Made by a program: the position numbers and the translations under genes. From the NCBI RefSeq assembly GCF_900104925.1, contig NZ_LT629735.1, positions 2,636,291-2,700,290 of the forward strand: a stretch of DNA of 64,000 bases, written 5' to 3'. The first letter of the stretch is position 1. Each line of letters opens with the position of its first letter. This DNA is from Opitutus sp. GAS368 (GTDB lineage: Bacteria > Verrucomicrobiota > Verrucomicrobiia > Opitutales > Opitutaceae). This document shows positions 1 through 7,073 of the stretch, one piece after another. A model generated the notes under the pieces. The model was not told the origin of the DNA, did not search any database, and saw only the letters and a list, made by a program, of their open reading frames with translations.

Positions 1-62
1 TAGTCATCCTGCGCGCGCTCGATGATGGCTTTCTTGGTCTTGGTGAAGAGGGACAGGGCCAT
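1..62 (-). CDS. N-terminal fragment of an unidentified protein, cut by the window edge
   Basis: An ATG at 62 reading leftward opens a frame that stays open to the window edge and encodes 20 residues, beginning MALSLFTKTKKAI and rich in Lys and Arg. It starts 92 bases downstream of the stop codon of the GT4 gene at 155-1324 on the same strand, so it would be the next gene of that operon. No ribosome-binding site is obvious and too little is visible to name a family. It could be a chance open frame. Confidence 0.4.
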   Translation of the reverse strand, partial: MALSLFTKTKKAIIERAQDD

Positions 63-154
63 GAAAAAAGGTGGGGCGACTAGAGGTCAGAACCCGAACC
101 TTAGCAACCGCAAAGCCGTCCTCGCTCTGCGAGCTACGACGCGCCGAGGGCCGC

Positions 155-1324
155 TCACCCGCGCCGCGGCAGGGTGGTCATCCACTCCGCGAGCTCGCGG
201 GCATAATCGACCCAGGATTTGACTGGTCGCGCGCGGCCCTGGGCCGCCAGCGCCGCCAACTCCGGCGGATTTCGCAGCAACCGGCGGATCGCCGCCGCGA
301 GGCTGGCGGCATTGACGGACGGCAGCGCCACGCAGCCACCGCCGCGGGCCGATTCGCCCAGCGCCCCGGCGGCGGAACAAACGCAGGGTTTGCCGTGCTG
401 CAGGCTTTCCAGCACCGGCAGCCCGAAGCCCTCGATCAGCGAAGGATAAACAGTGAACGCGCACTGCCGGTAGGCAGCGTGCAATTCGTCATCGGCGACC
501 GCGCCCATGGACAACAGCGGCCGGCCGGCCTGCTGCAGCGCCGCGATTTTCGCGAGCGCCGGGCCGGCCGTATCGGCGCGCGGCAGGCCGAGCAGCTGGA
601 GCTCGAATGTCAGGCCCTCCGTCCAGAGCGCCGCGCAGGCTTCCAGCAAGGCCAGATGGTTTTTCCGGCCCTCAATGGTGCCGACGCAAAGAATGCGCGG
701 TTGAGCGTTGAGCGTTGAGGGTTGAGGGTCGGGAGCAACCGGGTCCAAACCCAAAGGCATGACGTGCACCACCGGGGTATCACCGACGCCGAGCCACTTC
801 CAGTAGTCGCGCAGGCAGGCGGCGGAGTCCTCGGAATTGGCCGCGATGCCGTCGAAGAGCAGCAGCTCGCGCAGGTAAACGGGCAGGCGCCGCACGGTGC
901 CCGGCGGCGTGAGTTCGGGCAGCTTCAGCCCGATCGCGTCGTGAAACACGGCCACGCGCGGCCCGCGCACGGCGGCGAGCAGCTCCGGCAGGTGGGCCCC
1001 GACGGCGGGCGAAAACAACTCGGGGCAAACCAAGGCGCTGCCGGCCGGCACGGCGGGGCGCGCGCCGGCGAGCCGGCGGGCGTGCCCGGCGATTTGCTGG
1101 TGCAGCGGCCACCGGGCGCCGCGTGGCCCGGCGGCGATGCGCCCGGGCGCGAGGTGGCGTTTCTCCCGGTCGTTCAGCGAACGCCACGCGCGGAGATAGG
1201 GATCGTGGCAGATAGCCTCCACCGGCTGCTGAGCCCGCAGCGCGGCATACAGCGACCGGCACACGCGCTGGATGCCCGTCTGCGCGCGGGTGTGGCTGGT
1301 GTGCGTGGCGTCGAGCAGCAACAT
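155..1324 (-). CDS. GT4-type glycosyltransferase
   Basis: A 389-residue soluble protein with the two Rossmann-like halves of a GT-B enzyme. The N-terminus (residues 1-25) carries the TGIQRV signature common in polysaccharide GT4 enzymes. The donor half starts near 210 with VGTIEGRKN (215-223), and the E-x7-E motif is EGFGLPVLE at 298-306. It should move a sugar from a nucleotide donor onto a growing glycan at the cytoplasmic face. The linker between the halves (about 198-210) is encoded by a heptanucleotide repeat, listed separately. It lies 2 bases downstream of the polytopic protein gene at 1327-2826, so the two are probably co-transcribed. The family is confident; donor and acceptor cannot be read from sequence. 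Confidence 0.88.
   Translation of the reverse strand: MLLLDATHTSHTRAQTGIQRVCRSLYAALRAQQPVEAICHDPYLRAWRSLNDREKRHLAPGRIAAGPRGARWPLHQQIAGHARRLAGARPAVPAGSALVCPELFSPAVGAHLPELLAAVRGPRVAVFHDAIGLKLPELTPPGTVRRLPVYLRELLLFDGIAANSEDSAACLRDYWKWLGVGDTPVVHVMPLGLDPVAPDPQPSTLNAQPRILCVGTIEGRKNHLALLEACAALWTEGLTFELQLLGLPRADTAGPALAKIAALQQAGRPLLSMGAVADDELHAAYRQCAFTVYPSLIEGFGLPVLESLQHGKPCVCSAAGALGESARGGGCVALPSVNAASLAAAIRRLLRNPPELAALAAQGRARPVKSWVDYARELAEWMTTLPRRG
700..727. repeat. Heptanucleotide tandem repeat, four copies, inside a GT4 gene
   Basis: Four adjacent units read gttgagc, gttgagc, gttgagg, gttgagg on the plus strand. They code for the linker between the two halves of the GT4 protein. Seven is not a multiple of three, so gain or loss of one unit would shift the reading frame. 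Confidence 0.8.
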
Positions 1325-1326
1325 GC

Positions 1327-2826
1327 TCAGGGTGCGGCAATCGGCAGATCGACCTGCCAGACGGTGGCATTGCGAATCTTGATGATCTTTGTCCAGCGGC
1401 CCCCGGTCCGTTGCCGGGCGTCGGCCTCCTCGAAATCATAAAGCACCGCGTAGGTCGGCCGGTGCTGGGCGTGCAGGACCTGGGCCAGCCGGAGAAGGTC
1501 GCCGGCCGCGACCTGTTCCCAGCGGATCACGAGAAAGTCCGTGTAATAGTGAAGCGCGCCGCTGACTTGCATGCAGATGATGGCGGCATTGGCCGGCAGG
1601 TGGTCGCGGGCCCACGAAGAGGCATCGGCGTAGGTGGCTTCCCCGGATTTGTTGAGCAGCAACTGGAGCCGGTCGACCTGCGCGATCTCCCACGCCAGGC
1701 CGGCCGCCAGCAGGAGGGGGCCGATGATTTTCCGTCGGGGCGCCGCGGCCAGGAACGAATGCAACGCGACCAGCGCGGCGAGAATGAGCGCGGGAAACAC
1801 GGGGAGGATGAAGCGCAAATACCACCAAGTTTCCCCGGAATGGTAATAGAAGGCATAGAAGCCGATCAGCACCGCGGCCCAGGCCCCGAGCACCCCGAGT
1901 TCCCTTTGCCGGCCGGGCGGCCGGAAAGGGGCGGTCAGCGCCGCCACCACCAGGGGTGTCAGCAGCCCCGGGATCCAGAGCGCAAAAAACGGTAGGTTGT
2001 GCGCGGCAAATTCCCGGCTGAACGACAACCAGACATCGCCATACCCGGTGATGAAGGGGGAGCCGTAAATCTTGTCGTTGTAGACGGCCAGCAGCACGGC
2101 GCCCGGCAGGCCGCCCAATCCGACCCACAGGTAGGACCGCCAGGCCAGGCCCAAGGCCAGCGCGACGGGCACGACAAGCAGCAGGTCCGTCGGCCGGACC
2201 AGCACCGCCCAGGCCACGGCGAAACCGCAGGCCAGGCCCCAGCTCCATTTCTCCCGCGCGCGCAGCGCCGCATAGAGCGCCGCCAAGCACCAGACCGACG
2301 CGAGCAGGTCGCTCATCGGTTGCGTGGCGGCGAACAGATACAGCGGGCACAGCAACAGGACCGCCGCCCCCGCCAGGGACCAGGACGGAGGCAGCCCGAC
2401 CCGGCGGGCGAACAGATAGAGCAGGCCGCCGCCGGCCAGCGCGGTGCAGATGTTCAGCGGGATGGTCGCCCAATCGAGCCCGAACGGCCAGGAAAACGCG
2501 GCCAGGTGCAGGGGAAGCCCCAAGGGGTAGGTCGGCGCCATCTCGTCCGTGCCCACCCGCGTCAGAAAACCCAGTGGCACATGAACCCCGATGCCAAACT
2601 CCGCGACGGTGTGGCCGGGGAGGACGGGCTTGGGCGTGGTCAGCCGGCCGGTGAGCAGCAGCGCGGCGCTGTTCAGGTAGCCGGAAGAATCCGACCCGCC
2701 CGCATAGGGTGACGTATACTGCCGGAGAAACAGGGCGTAACCGATCACCATCACGGCCACCAGCATCACCAACGACCGGTGGGGTGCGAACAAGGGTTTT
2801 GGCCGGGCGGGCGGGGAGGGGTCCAT
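1327..2826 (-). CDS. Polytopic membrane protein, GT-C (PMT/ArnT-like) glycosyltransferase candidate
   Basis: A 499-residue protein with a short positive N-terminus, a first membrane segment at about 19-37 and roughly ten further hydrophobic segments. A loop just after segment 1 holds GGSDSSGY (43-50). An acidic residue at this place is the usual catalytic position of GT-C enzymes that use a polyprenyl-phosphate sugar outside the membrane. The C-terminal 90 residues are hydrophilic and probably extracytoplasmic, but lack the beta domain found on its relatives here. The start is the ATG at 2826; the divergent gene begins at 2948. Exact sugar and acceptor are unknown. Confidence 0.8.
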   Translation of the reverse strand: MDPSPPARPKPLFAPHRSLVMLVAVMVIGYALFLRQYTSPYAGGSDSSGYLNSAALLLTGRLTTPKPVLPGHTVAEFGIGVHVPLGFLTRVGTDEMAPTYPLGLPLHLAAFSWPFGLDWATIPLNICTALAGGGLLYLFARRVGLPPSWSLAGAAVLLLCPLYLFAATQPMSDLLASVWCLAALYAALRAREKWSWGLACGFAVAWAVLVRPTDLLLVVPVALALGLAWRSYLWVGLGGLPGAVLLAVYNDKIYGSPFITGYGDVWLSFSREFAAHNLPFFALWIPGLLTPLVVAALTAPFRPPGRQRELGVLGAWAAVLIGFYAFYYHSGETWWYLRFILPVFPALILAALVALHSFLAAAPRRKIIGPLLLAAGLAWEIAQVDRLQLLLNKSGEATYADASSWARDHLPANAAIICMQVSGALHYYTDFLVIRWEQVAAGDLLRLAQVLHAQHRPTYAVLYDFEEADARQRTGGRWTKIIKIRNATVWQVDLPIAAP

Positions 2827-2947
2827 TATTTAGCGTTGTCGAACGTGCGAGGGTGCCATTGTTTGCAAAAATGGCTCAAACTAAAAAAGACCTCCCCGCC
2901 ACGCGTTCGGGCCATCCGCCTGGCCCGGCCCAGAGAAGGGCGGTCGC

Positions 2948-4579
2948 ATGATCGGCCGGTGGTCACAGAGCCTGAAAAACCGGGGCCTCAACCCGGTGGT
3001 GGCGCTGGGCTATGCCGTGGTGGTGGCGCTGTTCATCTGGACGCTCGCGCAGTTCTACATCCCCGGCAAGGGCCTCAGCTACCTGATCGCGTTCGGCGCC
3101 CGGCAGGAACAGGCGCGGCTGAGCAAGATCCGCAAGCTCGACTATTATGTGACCAAGGGGTCGGACGGCTACGATGCGCAATATTATGTGCAGATCGCGA
3201 TGGACCCGTCGCTGCAGAACCAGGCGCTGAAGCGCGCGGTGGACAGCCTGCCCTACCGGGGCCGCCGGATTCTCTTTGCCGCGACCGCCTACGCGTTCGG
3301 CCTGGGCCAGCCGGCGTGGATCCTGCAGGTCTTCGCGCTGCAGAACGTGGTGACCTGGTTCCTGCTCGCCGCGCTGCTGCTGCACTGGTTCCCGCCGCGG
3401 GGTTGGGACAATTTCATCCGCTGGGCCGGCGTGATGCTGTCGTTTGGGGTCTGCCTGAGTTTCCGCAACGCCCTGTTCGACGGTCCGAGCCTCCTGCTCA
3501 TCGCGTTCGGCGTCTACCTGCTGGACAAGGGCCGGCCGTGGTGGTCCACCGCAGTGTTCGCCCTGGGCGGGCTGGGCAAGGAGACCAACCTGCTGGGCTC
3601 GGCGGCGCTGCTGCCGCGCCTCACCGATGGCCGCCGGGCCTGGGGCCTGGCGGTGATGCGCGGCCTGCTGACGGCGCTGCCGCTGGCGCTGTGGGTGATC
3701 TATATCGCGCTGGTGATCGGGGGAAAGGCCGGCGATGCCGGGGCGCGGAACTTCGACCTGCCGTTCTTCGCCTACGGCCGCAAGCTGCGCGATGTGTTCG
3801 ACGCGCTGCCGGATTTGTCCGCGGCCAATGCCGGTCCGCTGTGGAGCCTCTGCATGTTGGTGGCACTGACGGTGCAGTTCCTCTATCTGGTGTTACGGCC
3901 GCAGTGGGCGCAGGCCTGGTGGCGCATCGGCATCACGTATGCCGTGCTGCTGATCTTCCTCGGCGACGCCGTGTGGGAGGGTTACCCCGGCGCCGCCTCC
4001 CGCGTGCTGCTGCCGATGCAGCTCGCCTTCAACGTGCTGGTGCCCACCGGCCGGGCGTGGTGGCTGGTGCTCGTGCTGGGCAACCTCACGATGCTGGCCG
4101 CGCCGGCGGCCTTGGAATCCCCGGCCGGTGACGGCTACGTGGTCCGCGGCCCCGACGCGCTGATCTACGGCGCGGGCCGGCAGAAATTCTCCCTCGATTT
4201 CGAGGACGACTGGTATCCGGTGGAGCGGCTCAACAGCGACTACTGGTGCTGGTCGGCGGGCAGCGCGGACATCGTGGCGCACAATCCACAGGCGGGGCCG
4301 CTGTTGGTGCGCCTGCGCTTCACGATCAGCGCGGACGGATGGCGCACGGTGCGGCTGCGCGTCAACGGTCTCGGCCTCTGGGCCTCCGAGCTGAGCCAGC
4401 ACAGCAGTGTCGACGTGACGCTGAACGAGGTGGTGCTGCCGCCGGGGGAAAGCCGGCTGGAGTTCATCACCGACACGCCGTCCAGCCGCCTCGGAGGCGA
4501 TCCGCGGCCGCTGGCCTTCAAGCTGCAGAACCTGCGGGTGAATGTGCAACAACCGCGGCCGGCGGGCGCCACGCCCTGA
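2948..4579 (+). CDS. Polytopic GT-C-like protein with C-terminal beta domain (type A)
   Basis: A 543-residue protein. Membrane segment 1 is at about 18-38, followed by an extracytoplasmic loop with SDGYDAQYY (72-80) and a nearby MDP. This resembles the GYDGQFYY...DP loop of a widespread GT-C-like family. Eight to ten hydrophobic segments follow to about residue 390. Residues about 415-540 form a soluble, beta-rich tail with a Trp-rich start (YWCWSAG) and VVLPPGESRLEF. The protein at 7074-9308 ends in a matching tail. The start has AGAAGGG-like purine-rich sequence 8-13 bases upstream. It is transcribed alone on the plus strand, convergent with the methyltransferase at 4597. A role in extracytoplasmic glycan transfer is inferred from topology. 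Confidence 0.8.
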   Translation: MIGRWSQSLKNRGLNPVVALGYAVVVALFIWTLAQFYIPGKGLSYLIAFGARQEQARLSKIRKLDYYVTKGSDGYDAQYYVQIAMDPSLQNQALKRAVDSLPYRGRRILFAATAYAFGLGQPAWILQVFALQNVVTWFLLAALLLHWFPPRGWDNFIRWAGVMLSFGVCLSFRNALFDGPSLLLIAFGVYLLDKGRPWWSTAVFALGGLGKETNLLGSAALLPRLTDGRRAWGLAVMRGLLTALPLALWVIYIALVIGGKAGDAGARNFDLPFFAYGRKLRDVFDALPDLSAANAGPLWSLCMLVALTVQFLYLVLRPQWAQAWWRIGITYAVLLIFLGDAVWEGYPGAASRVLLPMQLAFNVLVPTGRAWWLVLVLGNLTMLAAPAALESPAGDGYVVRGPDALIYGAGRQKFSLDFEDDWYPVERLNSDYWCWSAGSADIVAHNPQAGPLLVRLRFTISADGWRTVRLRVNGLGLWASELSQHSSVDVTLNEVVLPPGESRLEFITDTPSSRLGGDPRPLAFKLQNLRVNVQQPRPAGATP

Positions 4580-4596
4580 CCCGGCCGGCGGGGGGC

Positions 4597-5343
4597 TCAG
4601 CGCTTGCAGGCGAGATAGCCCCAGCTGTGCAGCCGGTCGCCCGCGGCGTCGTAACGGTAGCTCTTGATCAGCGTCGCGCCGGCGCCGGTGAGAATGGCCT
4701 CGACCTCCGCCCGCGGCAACGCGTGCATCTCCATCACCGGGTCGGCGCCGAATTTATTCCGGAGGTCGCGCACCAGCCGCTTGAGCAGGGTGTCGGGCCA
4801 GAGAGTGAACGGCCGGGGCTGCGGGACGCTGCGCTCGCTGACGGCCGGAACCTGGAACAGGATCACGCCGCCCGGGGCGGCGACGCGCACAAATTCCGCG
4901 ATGTAGCGGCGCGCGTAAACCGGTTCCATGTGCTGGAGGGTGATGATGCTGTAGACGAAGTCGAAGGTTCCGTCTGCGAGCTGGCTGAGGTCGTCCCGGG
5001 TGTTGAGGACGTAGTCCACGCGTTCGCCGTGCCGGTTGTATTGGCGGGCGAGCGCCAGCATCTCCGCCGAGATGTCGATGCCCGTGATCCGCGTGAAGTG
5101 CCGGGCCAGCGCCTGGGAGAGCCGGCCGACCCCGCAGCCGAAGTCGAGCGCGGTGCCGAAGCGGAGGGCGGGGCAATGCAGCAGCACGCCCTTGATCTCC
5201 GCGTCCACGGAGTCCACGCCGGTCTGGAAAAACTCGTCGACCCTCCACTGGTTGCCCTTCTTGCCCGCGTCGGTGAGCACGGCCCAGAACGGGTCGGTGC
5301 GGGCGAACTTGTCCCAATGCCTCTTGGTCCGGCTCAGGCGCAT
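4597..5343 (-). CDS. Class I SAM-dependent methyltransferase
   Basis: A 248-residue protein with a Rossmann methyltransferase core. Motif I is LDFGCGVGRLS (66-76), the acidic end of strand 2 is GIDIS (88-92), and motif post-I/IV is FDFVYSIITLQHM (127-139). I chose the ATG at 5343, 7 bases after the stop of the GT4 gene at 5351; a longer frame would overlap that gene by over 100 bases and adds only low-complexity Pro/Arg sequence. The pairing with a GT4 gene suggests methylation of a sugar or chain end, as in O-antigen capping, but the substrate is not readable. Confidence 0.85.
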   Translation of the reverse strand: MRLSRTKRHWDKFARTDPFWAVLTDAGKKGNQWRVDEFFQTGVDSVDAEIKGVLLHCPALRFGTALDFGCGVGRLSQALARHFTRITGIDISAEMLALARQYNRHGERVDYVLNTRDDLSQLADGTFDFVYSIITLQHMEPVYARRYIAEFVRVAAPGGVILFQVPAVSERSVPQPRPFTLWPDTLLKRLVRDLRNKFGADPVMEMHALPRAEVEAILTGAGATLIKSYRYDAAGDRLHSWGYLACKR

Positions 5344-5350
5344 GGCAGGG

Positions 5351-6952
5351 TCACCAGCCGGCAATCGCCTCGAGCCGGCGGCGGTAGCGGGCCCCGATCG
5401 CGGCCGGGGAAAAATCGCGCTCGATGGTCGCGCGGGCCGCGGTCCCGAGCCGGGCCGCAAGGGCACGATCGGAAAAAAGGCGGTTCATCCACCCGGCCGC
5501 GTGGTCGACATCGGGCGCCGCCCAGGTCTGGCCCTTGGCGTAGGGTCCGTGGTTGCGGTCGAGGGTGACCAGGTCCGCCCGCACCGGGCAGCCGTTGGCG
5601 GCGTTGATGAACTCCGCGGTGGCGGACCAGTCCGTGCTGATGACGGGCTTGCCGAGATACATGCTCTCGGCCAGCGCGAGGCCGAAGCCCTCGGAGCGGT
5701 GCAGCGAGACGAAGCAGTCGCAGGCCGACTCGAGCTCGTAGATCCCGGCGCGCGTCAGGGTCTGTGTGATGAGCACGGTGCCGGGCAGCGCTGCGGCCGC
5801 GGCCTGCAGGCGCGCAAAGTCCGCGGGGTTGCCGGCGGTGTTGTGGACCTTGATGACGAGCGCGGCGCCGCGGCCGGCCAGGCCGGAGCGGCGGAAGGCC
5901 TCCAGCACGGCGGCGGGATTCTTCCGTTCCGAGTAGGAGTTCAGGTCGTAGAGGATGAGGAACAGGAACTGATCCACGGGCAGGTCGTATTTGGCCCGAA
6001 AATCGCCGGCGGGCCGGGCGAAGGTGATCGCGTGCGGCATGGTCAGCACCGGCACCGGCACCTTTTGCGCGATCGCCTCGGCGGCGAAGCGCGAGGGCGC
6101 CCACACCTCGTCGCAATAGTCGGAGAAGTGGATCCACGCGTCGGGAAACTCCGGCAGCTCCCAGGCCCAGTAGCCGATGTTATATTTGCCGCGGCGGAAG
6201 CCGGCGCCGTGGTGGTGGTCGAGGTCGCGCATGCCGGGCGGATCGAGGTGAAACACATTCACGGGATGCGGATTGGCCGCTTGCAGCTGCGCGGTGAAGG
6301 TGCCGTCGGAAAGCGAATTCTTGCACGGCAGTTTCAAGTCGACGAGCGCGAGCGGCAGCCGGTCCGCTTCGGCGGCGCGGGCCATGCAGCGGACGGATTC
6401 GCCGAGACCGAGGTCGGCGCGGAACCAGCCGGTGAGGTTCAGGCCGAGCTTCAGGAAGCGGCGCGCGAAGGCGGCGTTCCAGGGTGACGCGCGGTTGCCG
6501 AAGTCGAACAGCACCTCGCCGTCGGCCTCGAGGCGCGCGAGGCGCAACCGGCGATTGCGGGCCTGGGCGCGCCACGGCTGCAGGGCGCCAAGGCCGGTGA
6601 CGCGGCCCAGCCAGGCGAGCAGGTTGCTCCCCGCCACGCCGGTGAGCTTGAGCGCGAGAATTTGCCCGTCCGAGCGGTCGCTGGCGGGCAGCGTTGCGGT
6701 AAGACGGAACGGCCCGGGGGGCAGGGCGGCCGCGGCGACCTCGCGGCCGTCGAGGCGCACGCTCAGGCCGAGTTCGCCGGCCGAGGTCGGGTTGGCGGGA
6801 TCGGGCGGGAGCACCTCGCCGAAGAGGGCGAGTTGTTTGACGCCGGCCAACGGCGGCAGGGCCAGCTTGCCCTCTTCGCGGATCCAGTAGGAATCGGTCA
6901 CGACGTCGTCGTGGAAGAGTCCGGTGAACTTGGGGCGGCGGCGGAGCGACAT
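5351..6952 (-). CDS. GT4-type glycosyltransferase with N-terminal beta domain
   Basis: A 533-residue protein. Residues 1-100 form a beta-rich module (FHDDVVTDSYWI near the start). From about 165 a GT-B fold follows, opening with GWFRADLGLGES, a signature of polysaccharide-locus GT4 enzymes, then NIGYWAWELPEFP. The donor half holds the E-x7-E motif EGFGLALAE (421-429). The longer frame reaches 7069, but I chose the ATG at 6952: the family match begins there, and a good promoter (6975-7003) lies just upstream of it, inside the longer frame. It is followed after 7 bases by the methyltransferase gene. Probable role is adding one sugar to a cytoplasmic intermediate. Confidence 0.87.
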   Translation of the reverse strand: MSLRRRPKFTGLFHDDVVTDSYWIREEGKLALPPLAGVKQLALFGEVLPPDPANPTSAGELGLSVRLDGREVAAAALPPGPFRLTATLPASDRSDGQILALKLTGVAGSNLLAWLGRVTGLGALQPWRAQARNRRLRLARLEADGEVLFDFGNRASPWNAAFARRFLKLGLNLTGWFRADLGLGESVRCMARAAEADRLPLALVDLKLPCKNSLSDGTFTAQLQAANPHPVNVFHLDPPGMRDLDHHHGAGFRRGKYNIGYWAWELPEFPDAWIHFSDYCDEVWAPSRFAAEAIAQKVPVPVLTMPHAITFARPAGDFRAKYDLPVDQFLFLILYDLNSYSERKNPAAVLEAFRRSGLAGRGAALVIKVHNTAGNPADFARLQAAAAALPGTVLITQTLTRAGIYELESACDCFVSLHRSEGFGLALAESMYLGKPVISTDWSATAEFINAANGCPVRADLVTLDRNHGPYAKGQTWAAPDVDHAAGWMNRLFSDRALAARLGTAARATIERDFSPAAIGARYRRRLEAIAGW

Positions 6953-6974
6953 GCGGCGGGGAAAGGGCGCGCGG

Positions 6975-7003
6975 TTTATCGCCGAGGCGGGTGGGGTTGT
7001 AAA
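6975..7003 (-). promoter_or_regulatory. Sigma-70-like promoter for the GT4/methyltransferase pair
   Basis: Read on the minus strand, TTTACA (7003-6998) and GATAAA (6980-6975) are separated by exactly 17 bases. Transcription would begin about 15 bases before the ATG at 6952. The promoter lies in the 121-base gap between divergent genes. The match is by eye only. Confidence 0.45.
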
Positions 7004-7073
7004 TCTGGAACTGCCGCGCCGTCTTTTCGCTTCCCAAGCCGGAGACGCCCCGCGATAGTGAGAAGTCACCCAG

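Noticed and set aside
2827-2947. Promoters in the divergent gap between the polytopic protein genes
   Set aside because: AT-rich words are present, but I found no -35/-10 pair with acceptable spacing on either strand, so none is listed.
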